Below are positions 36,427-46,276 of a stretch of 64,000 nt of DNA, piece by piece (position 1 is the stretch's first letter; every line of letters starts with the position of its first letter). The stretch is from Halictus rubicundus (taxonomy: Eukaryota; Arthropoda; Insecta; Hymenoptera; Halictidae). The stretch lies in contig NW_027488948.1 of NCBI RefSeq assembly GCF_050948215.1, positions 62,001-126,000 of the forward strand. Direction: 5' to 3'. Made by a program: the position numbers and the translations under genes. The notes under the pieces were generated by a model. The model searched no databases. It had not been told where the DNA came from and saw only the letters and a list, made by a program, of their open reading frames with translations.

Positions 36427-37080
36427 TGTTGTATGTAGAAACTCCTACGTCGAAGCGATCGTGCACGCTCCGTGGTTTCGCTTTTTCTTGGAATGAAGAA
36501 TACTCTTTCGGTGTCGTGGTGTTTATTGACTGGTTGCTATACAGTTGTACAGAGATTTGTTTTTTGTTAATTCGCAATGTGTTCGTCTAGAAGGCTCTGG
36601 AGTAACTGACTTCCGCACGGACCTCCCCACTTCATGACCAGGTCTTGGTTCACCTGTTTATGACGTAGCGTCGATGACGTCGAGCCATCGGCTACGTTCA
36701 TACACTCGAAGGAACGCATGTCTCCTCGGCTCATAGACTACGCTACGCTGTGACGACGCCTCAGAGTGAGCCGAATCTTGTTTAATCGTATTTTGTACGT
36801 ATTTGATCGGGTTGTGTATTGATAGGCGTTACAGGCGGAACTCGTTCTTCACCTGACGCTGATTCGTATAAAGTGTGCACACTGTAGGTGGAACGTGATC
36901 TTCACCTTATTGTTTATATAGATGTTTGTATAAGCTAGGTGGAACGTGATCTTCACCATATGCTTGTTCGCATGAATATGTTGTAGGCGGGACGCGGTCT
37001 TCGCCTTGTTTGGCTTTTAGGCCCGTTCGAATCGTTTTAGAATTTGTTGTCGTCTCACTCTGAGGTGTCGCGACGCGACA
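36427..37080 (+). mobile_element. Solo LTR, right-arm specific
   Basis: A 654-bp insertion starting TGTTGTATGTAG and ending GCGACGCGACA, flanked by AGGGG on both sides (36422-36426 and 37081-37085). The left arm keeps the empty site (GGCCCCTAATTAATTAA near 11085-11101). A 5-bp duplication and TG...CA ends identify an LTR. Inside, a unit like AGGTGGAACGTGATCTTCACC recurs about four times (about 36833, 36888, 36938, 36987) at 50-55 base spacing. Confidence 0.82.
36833..37012 (+). repeat. Four-unit tandem repeat in the solo LTR
   Basis: Imperfect units with core GGNGGAACNNGNTCTTCACC spaced 50-55 bases. Such tandem blocks in LTRs often bind host factors; function here is unknown. Confidence 0.65.
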
Positions 37081-37774
37081 AGGGGCCAAACTCGGTTCCT
37101 TCGGCGATGAGTGGGTCAGTGGAGCGAGGGTGAGTCTGGGCACGAATGAATGGTGGGGAAGGAGGCATTAACGCTCGGAGTGGGGATCGCTGGACGCGAT
37201 GACGTACTACCGAGCGTCGTCGCGCGGCTTAGGGTGACGTGCTTAGCGGGAAGGTACGTGTGATGGGATTGGTAGGATAAGGTGGATTGATAACTTAACT
37301 ATAGGATTGTTCTTATGTTCTATCGTGTTCGTGCTACAATGGTTGTGTAGTTAGCTGCTATGAGTATAGAATAATATAATACAAAATATGATGTCTTAAA
37401 ACTACGCAAACGTCTAAAACTAAACAGACTTCGGTTTCCGGTTGCGAGAGTGATTGAGGTGTATGAATTGAGTGGAGAGGGTTTTGTTGGGGAGAGTGAA
37501 GGGTGAACATTGTGAGAGGTGGGAGAGTGTTGGAGAAGGGAGTGAGAGGAGCAGGTGTAGATGGGGAAAAAAGGAGAAGGGCAAAAGGTGGAGTAGGGAG
37601 TGCGAGAAAGGTTGAAGTGAGTGAGGGATAGGAGACTTAAGTTGGTGGGATTTTCGTGTGACGAACGCGGGAGTAGAGAGAGAAGGAGAGGTAGGTGGCG
37701 CAACCTGGTGACGATAAAGTCAGGTGGGAAAGCGGGAAATTTGAAAGGTAGTAAAATGAGAGGAAGAGGAAGAA

Positions 37775-38721
37775 ATGAGTAACAGCGGGAAAGCTAGGGA
37801 GAGGAGGAGGGAGGAGTGGGAGCAGTTTAGATATTATATGGAAGAAAAGTGGGAGTGATCAAGGGGCGGAGGGGCGGAGGGGGACGACGAGGGTGAAGGG
37901 GAAAGGGGAATTTTTAAAAGGAGTGTGAAGACGAAGAGGTCGCCGAAGGGGGAATGGAAAGAGTCGGAAGGGTTAAGTAAAGGTTGGTAGAATGTGATTA
38001 GGGAGTTGATGACGGAGTTGAGGGAAATAAAAGAGGGGATGAGGGAAGTGAAGGAGGAAATGGAGAGAGAGAGGGAGCAGAGAAGAAAGGAAAGAGAGAA
38101 GTGGGAAGTGGAAAGGAGGGAAAGGTTAGACTAGAGAATGGAAAGACTAGAACGAAAGGTGGGGAAGGCATAGATGGAAGGGTGGGAAAAGGGGGGAGAA
38201 GGTGTAGAAGGTACGATGGGAAAAGAAGAATTAGAAGAGAATAGAAGGAGAATAAGGAGTCTGGAGGTCAAACAAGATAGGGAGGAGAGGGAAGAGAGGA
38301 GAAAAAATGTGATAATAAGAAGGATGCAAACGGAGGGTAAGGACGTTAAAAATGTGGTGAAGAGGGTGTGGGAGGTGATGGGTCTGAAGGACGAGGGAAT
38401 TAACGAGATAAAAAAGATTGCGGGCCAGGAAAGGACGGGAGGGCGTCGGTACTGGTGAAGATGGTGGACAGGGAACAGAAAAGGAAAGTGATGGGGGAGA
38501 GGAGCAAGTTAAGAGGGAGAAAGGAAAGGTTAGATGATGACTTAACGGAGGAAGAGAGGAGAGCAAGGTGGAAAATTAAAAGGGAAGCGGAGAAGGAGAG
38601 GATGAACGGAAGGAATGTGCAGGTGGGATATATGAAAATGTGGGTGAATGGAAAGATGAAACAATGGGACGAAATAGAGGAAAGTTGGTTAGCTGAGCAG
38701 GGGAACGGGCAAGCGAGTTAA
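37775..38721 (+). pseudogene. LINE ORF1, right copy, several frameshifts
   Basis: Opens at an ATG with MSNSGKARERRREEWEQF, a charged start typical of this ORF1, and stops early. Further pieces are open at 38174-38458 and 38455-38721. The E/K/R-rich middle predicts a coiled coil for RNA binding; the end contains MKQWDEIEESW. The frameshift near 38455 is shared with the left copy. Confidence 0.6.
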
Positions 38722-38759
38722 ACCAGCGGGAGGGGGGGGGCGGAAGAAAAGAAAAGAAA

Positions 38760-38946
38760 GAAGAGGGGTAAGGAGATTAAGGTGGCTTTTTGGAATGTAG
38801 CGGGATTGATGATCAAGGATGAGGATTTCTGGAAAGGGTTGGAGGAGTGGGATGTGATAATGCTGATGCAGACGTGGATAGTATTTTGGTATTTCTGGCG
38901 ATTGTTATTTTATTTCTATATTGTTATTTTTATTTTATTGTATTGA
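38760..38946 (+). pseudogene. LINE ORF2 endonuclease start, right copy
   Basis: Reads KVAFWNVAGLM, then WDVIMLMQTW, then non-homologous hydrophobic residues to TGA at 38944. A G-run just upstream (about 38730) differs in length from the left copy. Confidence 0.65.
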
Positions 38947-38958
38947 AACTGAATAATA

Positions 38959-38985
38959 TCTCTCTCTCTCTCTCTCTCTCTCTCC

Positions 38986-39057
<72 letters not shown>
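38959..39057 (+). repeat. (CT)n microsatellite
   Basis: About 99 bases of nearly pure CT. The left arm has only about four AG units at 4182-4191, so this is an expansion on one arm after the duplication, or a contraction on the other. Confidence 0.95.
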
Positions 39058-39061
<4 letters not shown>

Positions 39062-40683
39062 TATCTAGTTGTTTGCGGTATTGCGTGTTGCGTGATAAGG
39101 TAATTGTAAGTTAGGTTAAGGTTAGGATAGGAGCGAGGAAACGAAGGAGATGTAATGTAATTGTAACCATGAAGGGAACAATAAATTAATACAATTTTAA
39201 TGTTCAGTTTTACTTGTAATCATTGATTTGAATTTGAATTTTAATTTTAATGTTCAATGTTTAATTTTATTGTTTAATTGTAATTGTAATGTGTAATTTT
39301 AATGTTTAGTTTGAATTGTAATCTTTAATTTTTATTTTAATTTTAATGTATACTTTGAATGTTATAATAAATATTAACAATAATAATAAAATGTTGCGTT
39401 ATTCATTTAAATTTATTTTATTTTAATTAACATTTATGAACATCTCTGAGACGTCTAAAATACGTCTCTAAGACGTTTAAAAGACGGCTAAAAGACCTCT
39501 AGAAGACGTTTCTAAGACGTTTACAAGAAGTCTAGAAGAATTCTAGAAGACGTCTTCAAGACGTCTGTAAGACGTACAGTTTTGTAACAAAGACATTCCA
39601 AAGACGTTCGTAGGACTAGGGAACTTGCACTTGTCCCAAAACTGCTATCTGATGGTCTCCCACCTCTCCAAGCTGGATTGAAGATCGTGTCCGGCAGAAG
39701 TGTCCTTGCAATCACCCGGCATGTTTCTGTTACTATTTAGTGGACAGTAGAATGGTCCATTCTAAAACTGTAACTAATCGTTTTTAACGAATCTCCCGTT
39801 GTCAAGTACCCGAAACAGTGATAATAGGTTAATTACGAGATAGTTCCGTTTAAGGAATGTATAAATTTCATATTAGCAACAACAATAAAAAAGAGTTTAT
39901 AAAATACAATGACTTGTAAACCCACTTACCGTGGGCAAACTGTCAATCGTTCATTCGGTGCGATTGGTTCTTTCATGCGTGGTTCTTTTCTGACTAGCTG
40001 GTTCTCTATTATACCCAGTAAGGTCGCGAAGCAGTTTCTGCTCATGCGGAAATATCCATAAAATGTCTCATCGTTTTCGTCAGCATTTGGGTGAATAAAA
40101 CGAATTCCTCTCTCAGTTCCTCGATTTCGCCACAGTGGATGGACACTGTAACGCTTTTTTCAATGCGAAACTCTCTGTTGCGCCTGTTGCTCCTGTTCTT
40201 CGAATTCCAGCAGGTTTAGTTAGCACCGATTGTAACTCGGTAACAGCGGTTGTTGGTAACAGCAGAACGCGATGACCCAAAAAAATGGTGCTGAAATCTT
40301 GCCTTGCAGTCCGTTATATACCCTTTCGGTGACCCCCTTCCCCACAACGACATGGGTCGCGGTGGAATTTTCTCGGCGAGATGAGTCTAAAGCAAAAGTA
40401 TATTTTGAAGAGTGTAGAAGAGACTTTCTGACCAACTGTTACTGACACTGTAAAAATGACCAAATTAAAATGGTTTTTTTTGTTATTGTTGCGTCGTAAA
40501 ACCTTACGCACGACGCTACAAGCGCGAAACTGTTCTGGTGTTAGGTAGCAACCCCCGCGGTGTTCGGCTCTTGACGTTTGTTGCGAACATCTCGAGCGCC
40601 TCTCAAGTGGCTTTGCTAGGGTTCCGGCGCGTATAAATGTAGAAAACGTAGTAGTATCCGTACTAGCGTTCGTCTCGGGCAAG

Positions 40684-43582
40684 TATGAAAAGACCCTAAA
40701 GACTCCGACGGCTGGTAGCGACTTGAACGTGTTAGGAAAGACGCAAGCCACAATTATTTACGACACGGAAAAATATTGCGTTATGTTGAGAGTTGTACCA
40801 GACGAAACGATGAAAAACCCTTTAGTTTTAGGACGCGATTTCATGAAAATTGCCAACTTATCGTTGAGTAGAGAGGAAACAGTAGAACGTGATGATATAG
40901 CCGATATTATGAACATTGAGGTAGATCAGGGTAATACGTGCATCAGCGCCGATGACATGCGTTTTGACGAGAACCTTTCTAATGAAGTAAAGACACGAGC
41001 GCGGGAGTTATTTAGTAAAATGTACATTAACGCACAAAGACCTGTGGAGCCAAGTGTAGAAAACACAATGAAATTAACACTTACGAGCGACAAACCCTTT
41101 TCATTTTCACCTCGTAGATTATCGTATGACGAGAAAAACAAATTGCGTGGTATCCTCGATGGATTATTGGAAAAAGGGATAATTAGGGAGAGCACATCCG
41201 AGTACGCGTCTCCTATCGTTCTAACGAAGAAAAAGAACGGGGAAATTAGAATGTGTGTAGATTTCCGTACATTGAATAAAATCACGATCCGCGATAACTT
41301 TCCGCTGCCATTAATCGAAGACCAATTAGATTTGCTGGAAGGGAAAAAGTATTTTACCACCCTCGATTTAAAGGATGGATTTTTCCATGTCAAGATGCAC
41401 GAAGACTCGATTAAATTTACATCTTTTGTAACACCTTTCGGGCAATACGAATACACGAGGATGCCATTTGGGTTAAAAGGGGCGCCTCTTAAATTCCAAC
41501 GCTACGTCACTGAAATCTTTAAAGAACTAATCAACGACGGCGAAATATCTGTTTATTTGGATGATTTTCTCATCGCGACCGAGACTATAGAGCACCATTT
41601 AGAAGTCCTTGGAAAAGTATTTAAACTACTGACAGTGAATCTTTTGAATTTACGGTTAGATAAATGCAGATTTCTCCAAACAAAACTCGATTATTTGGGT
41701 TACACGGTAACAAGCGAAGGAATCAGGCCGACAGAACGAGGCCTCGAGGCGGTAAAAAAATTCCCATTTCCGCGAAACGTTCGAGAGGTGCAGGGATTTT
41801 TGGGCTTGAGTTCATACTTTCGGAAATTTATTGAGGGTTTCTCCATCCTCGCGAAGCCCCTATACGATCTTACGAGGAAGGATGCAAAGTTTCAGTTTGC
41901 CGAAAAAGAAAAACAAGCGTTCGAGACGCTTACGAAACGATTGTTAAGCGCGCCGATATTAAGTATTTATTCTCCACAAGACGAGACCGAGTTGCACTGT
42001 GATGCGAGCGCGTCCGGGTTCGGTGCTATCCTGTTACAAAGGAAGGCCGATAAGAAGCTACACCCAGTGTTTTACTTTTCTAAACGCACGACTGAGATTG
42101 AATCACGCTATCACAGTTTTGAGTTAGAAACGCTAGCAATCGTTTCTGCTCTCCGACGTTTCCGAACATATTTACTAGGAAGAAAGTTTAAGATAGTTAC
42201 GGATTGCCAAGCTCTTAGTCTGACGCTAAATAAAAAAGAGACGAATCCCCGAATTGCACGTTGGGTGCTTGAAATGCAAAATTACGATTACGAGCTAGAG
42301 CATAGGGCCGGTTCGCGTATGCTCCATGTAGACACGTTAAGTCGTCAGGTTTTTGTGATTGAAGACAATTCGTTCGATAGAAATTTAGCTCTATGCCAAA
42401 ATGACGATAAAGTTATCGAGAAAATCCGTACGGAATTAGAAAATTCAGAAAATAAATTGTACGAAATGAGAGACGGTCTAGTATACCGGAAGCATCAGGA
42501 TAGAATTTTGTTTTACGTGCCGAGCACTTTAGAATCAAGTATTATGTACAAGTACCACAATGAGATGGGACACGTCGGAATTGAAAAAACGGTGCGAAAC
42601 ATTGCGGATAGTTATTGGTTTCCAGATATGAAATCCAAGATCGAGAAACACATTCGCGGCTGTTTGAAATGTATCGCATACACGCCGAACTGCGGAAAGT
42701 TAGAGGGAACCTTGCACTGTATACCGAAGGGTGATAAACCTTTCGATACCCTACACATCGACCATTTAGCTCCTGTTTCAAGAGCGCATAAATCGGGTTA
42801 CAAATATATATATTTGTTGTAATCGACGCGTTCACCAAATATATAAAAATGTACGCCACTAAGACTACGAACACCGCTGAAGTCATAAAGTGTCTAAAAT
42901 CGTATTTCGAGCATTATAGTCGACCGCTGCGCATAGTTTCGGACCGAGGAAGTAGTTTTATGTCTCACGAATTCAATGAGTTCACACAAGAATATAATAT
43001 ACAGCATGTTAAGATAGCGACCGCTTCTCCTCAGGCGAACGGGCAGGTCGAGAGATATAACCGCACAATTTTACCGATGATCGCCAAATTGATGAGTGAG
43101 CGTGGTGTGGTATGGTATAATGTATTGTTGAATTTGCGTGTAACAATACTGTTTGTAAGTCTACCGACAAAAGTCCAAGCATGTTACTGTTTGGTATGCG
43201 GCAACGTGGTGAGGTCATAGATGGGTTGCGTGAAATGTTGGAGATTAGTGGAAAGATAAGTATTTCCCGTGATTTGAATAGCGTCCGAAAAGAAGCTAGT
43301 AACCGAATTCGAAAGAATCAGGAGTCGCAAAAACGCATTTTCGATAAAAGACATAAGGCTCCGAATAAATATAGGGTTAAAGATAAGGTGCTTATCAGAA
43401 ATTACGATTGCACCCCAGGAGTGTCAACAAAAATAATTCCGCGGTTCAAAGGACCGTACGAGATCGATCGTGTATTGCGAAACGATCGATACGTAATCAA
43501 GGACGTAGAGGGGTTCCAATTATCGCAAACGCCTTACCTTGGGACATGGGAAGCCGCTAATATGCGACCATGGCGACCATGA
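40684..43582 (+). pseudogene. mdg3-like Gypsy pol remnant, 5'-truncated, two frameshifts
   Basis: Polyprotein of an LTR retrotransposon that copies RNA to DNA and integrates it. Visible in order: the end of the aspartic protease (LVLGRDF; the DTG/DSG loop is missing); reverse transcriptase with YLDD at about residues 278-281 counted from 40723; RNase H with HCDASASGFGA; the integrase zinc finger (HxxxxHVG...CLKC); and the integrase core with IDH, SDRGS and QVERYN carrying the D, D, E residues. Frames change near 42820 and again near 43170. No gag and no 5' LTR. Reverse transcriptase wording (YTRMPFGLKGAP, LDLKDGFFHV) resembles the mdg3/micropia group; this placement is from memory of the family. 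Confidence 0.85.
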
Positions 43583-43709
43583 GTGTAGATTTAGATGTAT
43601 AACGTTTCATTGTTACTTTTTTGCGCGTTATGTTTATGTTCAAATTTGTTCTACTTTGCGCCGTGATTAGCGATTGATTTGAAGATGGTAAATCGGAACG
43701 ATTTGTCGT

Positions 43710-43722
43710 CAGGACGGCCGAG
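43710..43722 (+). promoter_or_regulatory. Pre-LTR motif of the Gypsy remnant (tRNA-Leu-like)
   Basis: CAGGACGGCCGAG stands where the polypurine tract should prime plus-strand DNA, one base before the LTR start at 43724. The TRIM at 45311 has CAGGATGGCCGAG in the same place. Confidence 0.55.
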
Positions 43723-43723
43723 T

Positions 43724-43924
43724 TGTAAGCTAAGATTTAATCCGTCACTGTATATATTGTTCATGCAAATACTCATATGTTCATATTATTGATAAAACGA
43801 ACGTCGAAAAACGAAAAACGAACGAGACGATAAAAGGACGAGCAGTCTCGTCAGGTCGGACACCGGAGAAAGATGTGTTGTTAATAAATGATTTAATGCT
43901 TTCCGTCTGTTTAAATTCCTTACA
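43724..43924 (+). mobile_element. 3' LTR of the mdg3-like Gypsy remnant
   Basis: A 201-bp segment starting TGTAAG and ending CTTACA, after the integrase end and a 140-bp untranslated stretch. AATAAA at about 43884 could serve as polyadenylation signal. No 5' partner was found in the window. Confidence 0.6.
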
Positions 43925-43989
43925 TTATGAAAACATTGCATTTGTTTAGAACAAGTGCAAAATAAATGGTAAGAAAACAATTTTTTTCA

Positions 43990-44250
43990 AATGACAACCT
44001 TTTTAAGTATACACTCTTATGTTATCACTATAAGCTCCTAAAAACACACTTTTAATGGATGGTAGTTCGAGTCTTATAATTTAATGAAAAGAGGGTGACA
44101 CTATTATTTACATGTCTGTAAAATCAACAATTTTTAAGATAGCGAGAAATCCTTTGAGATTCGTTCATAGGTCTCTAAAGACTTCAACATATTCAAATTC
44201 GAACCAAATGCGAAACATTACTCCAAAAAGTGTCCGATTTCGCATTGAAT
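43990..44250 (+). repeat. Dispersed repeat, copy in the right-arm insertion
   Basis: Same family and same orientation as 19540-19790. It lies just after the Gypsy LTR and inside the block that is missing from the left arm. Confidence 0.5.
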
Positions 44251-44347
44251 GATCTTTTTATTAACAAGATAAGGGCCTATCGTTTCTATTTTTGCATGTA
44301 GAGGACAAAATACAGAAAGTTTCTGTTACAATCGAAGGAATCAGTTC

Positions 44348-45220
44348 GAAGGAATGTCGACAACGTTTCCGTCGGCAACGTTGGCCATTGCGGACGGAAA
44401 TCATTTTCCTTGCCTCCGCCGAGGAATAAAATGCCACGTGCAGCTTAGAAGACGCAGGGAATCGAATCGCGTAGTTATCGGATGCACCGGCTAGTTTCAT
44501 TTCCATAACTTATCCCGGCCGATAAATCACGACGGTGAGAAAACAATTTAGTCAATGAGACACGGGCGAACTTTACGAGCTGGTCGAGTTACGTTTAATA
44601 AAGTGAGAGCATTTTAAACTTTCGTCACTTGCCAGGTTCGATCTATCGCTTCGTGAGGTTCTCTAAAGTTTCTTCTTTAGTTCTCTAAAGTTCGTGACAT
44701 CTATTAATGATAACAACCCAACGTGCTTCTGTATCTTAACTGACCACTACTTTCAAATATACGTAGCATATAGCGAGTGTATAATCGATTAATAAAATGA
44801 CTTTTAGAAAATAAATAAGATCTATCCGTTTCTAGAAAATTCAAACATTTTCAAGTAGTATGTTCGAGGATTATAGGACCCAGAAACTCGTAGTTTCTAC
44901 CCGTATTAAAACCCTCGTGAATTTTCGATACGTTCACACACAATTACAGACGTACTTCGCGCATCTTCGTATTTCTGGAACATAAGAAGGGGAAATGAAT
45001 TTTTCCATCATATAAATCAAGAAAACCGATTAGGAGATCCTTTGTTTTTCTGATCCGTATACTTTAGTGTACCGTTTTCTTTATTTTGGTCCGTTCCATC
45101 GGAAACTACTCTTAAGAAGTTCAGCGATCTTCTTTCTTGCAGTAACCCTAAATGGTTTGATTATATCCGGCTTCTCAGATTCATTTCAGTTCTATCTAGA
45201 CTATAAAATTCGACAGAATT
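44348..45220 (-). other. Right-arm outer segment, no gene
   Basis: Matches 1001-2050 in reverse with about 230 bases missing or replaced near 45080. Open frames show no domain. Confidence 0.5.
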
Positions 45221-45310
45221 TAGTCACAATGCGAATGAAACTCTGTCAATATGCGAATGGGAAGGGGCTACTATATATCGTCGTTCGGGATTAAAAGTAT
45301 TGGACATGTA

Positions 45311-45464
45311 TGTGGGATCAGGACCCCCAGACCAAAAAGTATGTAGGAGATCGGGAAGAACGGGAGGGTTCCGTGGGTGAGCGCGTTAGTCGATCGGCTA
45401 CCACCAGTGAGGTCGCGGGTTCGATTCCCGGCGGCGGTGCCCTCGTTTTTCCCGAGATCCTACA
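45311..45464 (+). repeat. TRIM 5' LTR
   Basis: 154 bp, TG...CA, with short inverted ends. It carries the polymerase III-like unit at 45368-45450. Confidence 0.88.
45368..45450 (+). ncRNA. tRNA-derived polymerase III unit in the TRIM 5' LTR
   Basis: A-box-like TGGGTGAGCGCG (45374-45385), a canonical B box GGTTCGATTCC (45418-45428) 33 bases on, a T-arm stem CGGG/CCCG around TTCGATT, and a TTTTT stop (45446-45450). This could yield an RNA of about 80 nt. The anticodon and acceptor stems do not pair well, so it is a tRNA relic and not a functional tRNA gene. Confidence 0.6.
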
Positions 45465-45466
45465 AT

Positions 45467-45485
45467 TGGTGTCAGAAGTGGGATT
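45467..45485 (+). promoter_or_regulatory. TRIM primer-binding site (tRNA-Leu)
   Basis: TGGTGTCAGAAGTGGGATT lies two bases after the LTR and is complementary to the 3' end of tRNA-Leu as I recall it (…CCCACTTCTGACACCA). Confidence 0.75.
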
Positions 45486-45631
45486 GGGGGAACACCGATC
45501 GCCGCACGAGGTGGCGCTGTGAGTTTCTAAGTTGTTACGACGAGTTGTGTTTGGTGGCTCTGTGTATGGCCACAGCACAAAAAAGACGATGATACGACGC
45601 TGTGACGGACATTCGAGGGCGAATGTCGTTG

Positions 45632-45644
45632 CAGGATGGCCGAG
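45632..45644 (+). promoter_or_regulatory. TRIM pre-LTR motif, resembles tRNA-Leu 5' end
   Basis: CAGGATGGCCGAG directly abuts the 3' LTR. With the LTR's TG it matches 15 bases of the usual tRNA-Leu 5' region (GTCAGGATGGCCGAGTG). Confidence 0.55.
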
Positions 45645-45798
45645 TGTGGGATCAGGACCCCCAGACCAAAAAGTATGTAGGAGATCGGGAAGAAAAGGAG
45701 GGTTCCGTGGGTGAGCGCGTTAGTCGATCGGCTACCACCAGTGAGGTCGCGGGTTCGATTCCCGGCGGCGGTGCCCTCGTTTTTCCCGAGATCCTACA
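45645..45798 (+). repeat. TRIM 3' LTR
   Basis: Same as 45311-45464 except around 45698 (AAAAGG in place of AACGGG). Confidence 0.88.
45702..45784 (+). ncRNA. tRNA-derived polymerase III unit in the TRIM 3' LTR
   Basis: Second copy, 334 bases downstream; B box at 45752-45762, T-run 45780-45784. Transcription from here would run into or stop before host flank. Confidence 0.55.
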
Positions 45799-45802
45799 TG
45801 TA

Positions 45803-46276
45803 TTTCGTCATCATATAGTCACATGATGGGTTCCCCGGCGATGATTGGAGAACGCGGAAGCATTCGCGGGGTGTTACACCGCCTCGCGCAGACGTGGTTT
45901 TGTATGAGCGCCAATTCCCCAGCCATCCTCGCTAGTCTGTCTTTGGATACAGCAGTGTTCAGGAATCAACTGTTGGTGAGTTACGTTTGTTCAATCTTTC
46001 TTTTTTTTTTGCAGTTTCTTTTATTTATTGTTAGTTCATTGTAATGTAAACTCGGGTGTGTGATCTTTGATCCAAAATAGGGGATACATGTTTCAGGATT
46101 TTCTTTTTTTTTGCCATTTAACAATAATTATGCATAATGGAAGATAGTCTTGCACCTGGCGTGCGTAGGAAGGAATTCTGGCTTGTTTCATCGAAATATA
46201 AGCATTTAGTATGAACGTGTGTAGTATTTTAAACAATACCACTGGGTTATGTGTCGTTTATTGTTTTATTAGTAGC
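45803..46276. other. Flank between TRIM and BEL element, no gene
   Basis: AT-rich with two T-runs (about 46000 and 46105). No recognised feature. Confidence 0.5.

Larger units (their letters stand above)
37430..39195 (+). mobile_element. Internally deleted LINE, right copy
   Basis: Uninterrupted version of the left-arm LINE: purine-rich leader, ORF1 from the ATG at 37775, ORF2 start at about 38760, then the 3' end with GAAGGGAACAATAAATTAAT at about 39170. It gives the clearest view of the deletion derivative: about 1.8 kb, no reverse transcriptase. The (CT)n tract lies at the deletion junction region. Confidence 0.65.
35145..39656. mobile_element. Long-TIR element with AGACGT sub-repeats, right copy
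   Basis: This is the reverse-complement partner of the element at 2442-12403, shared by descent through the arm duplication and so older than it. Inverted ends lie at 35145-35420 and 39195-39656, with the same AGACGT arrays and AT-rich inner zones. Without the solo LTR at 36427-37080 it is about 3.8 kb, which is the best estimate of the original size. No transposase gene is present, so any movement would have needed another element. Confidence 0.6.
40052..44347. mobile_element. 4.3-kb block present only in the right arm
   Basis: The left arm runs without a break through the matching place near 2050. The block contains a 5'-truncated Gypsy element (40684-43924) and the dispersed repeat 43990-44250. 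The first 600 bases (40052-40680) hold no recognisable domain. Exact target duplication is not clear, so this may be a composite or a left-arm deletion. Confidence 0.75.
27472..45220 (-). repeat. Right arm of giant inverted duplication
   Basis: This is the reverse-complement partner of 1001-19527, collinear throughout. Arm-specific differences are: a small insertion at about 27690-27830; a different filler segment at 30465-31225; a solo LTR at 36427-37080; a (CT)n expansion at 38959-39057; and a 4.3-kb block at 40052-44347 that holds a Gypsy remnant. It lacks the hAT, the 291-bp solo LTR and the MITE found in the left arm. The substitutions spread along the arms argue for a real, old duplication and not an assembly fold-back. 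Confidence 0.93.
45311..45798 (+). mobile_element. TRIM retrotransposon with tRNA-derived LTRs
   Basis: A 488-bp element: two direct repeats of 154 bp (45311-45464 and 45645-45798) that begin TGTGGGATC and end GATCCTACA, around a 180-bp internal region. TGTA on both sides (45307-45310 and 45799-45802) is a 4-bp target duplication. The internal region starts with a tRNA-Leu primer-binding site and ends with CAGGATGGCCGAG. No coding capacity, so it needs enzymes from another element, plausibly a 4-bp-duplication Gypsy. The LTRs differ at about two bases, so the insertion is recent. Small LTR elements of this kind (TRIMs) have been reported from ants. Confidence 0.88.

Noticed and set aside
39105..39130. 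Insect telomere repeat TTAGG
   Set aside because: Only two or three loose copies (TTAGGTTAAGGTTAGG) in the LINE 3' end; no array.
1001..45220. Inverted duplication as an assembly artefact
   Set aside because: Arms differ by scattered substitutions and by private insertions with their own target duplications.
45361..45440. A genuine tRNA gene, suggested by the perfect B box
   Set aside because: It occurs inside both LTRs of a TRIM, lacks a well-paired acceptor and anticodon stem, and is therefore a tRNA-derived relic.
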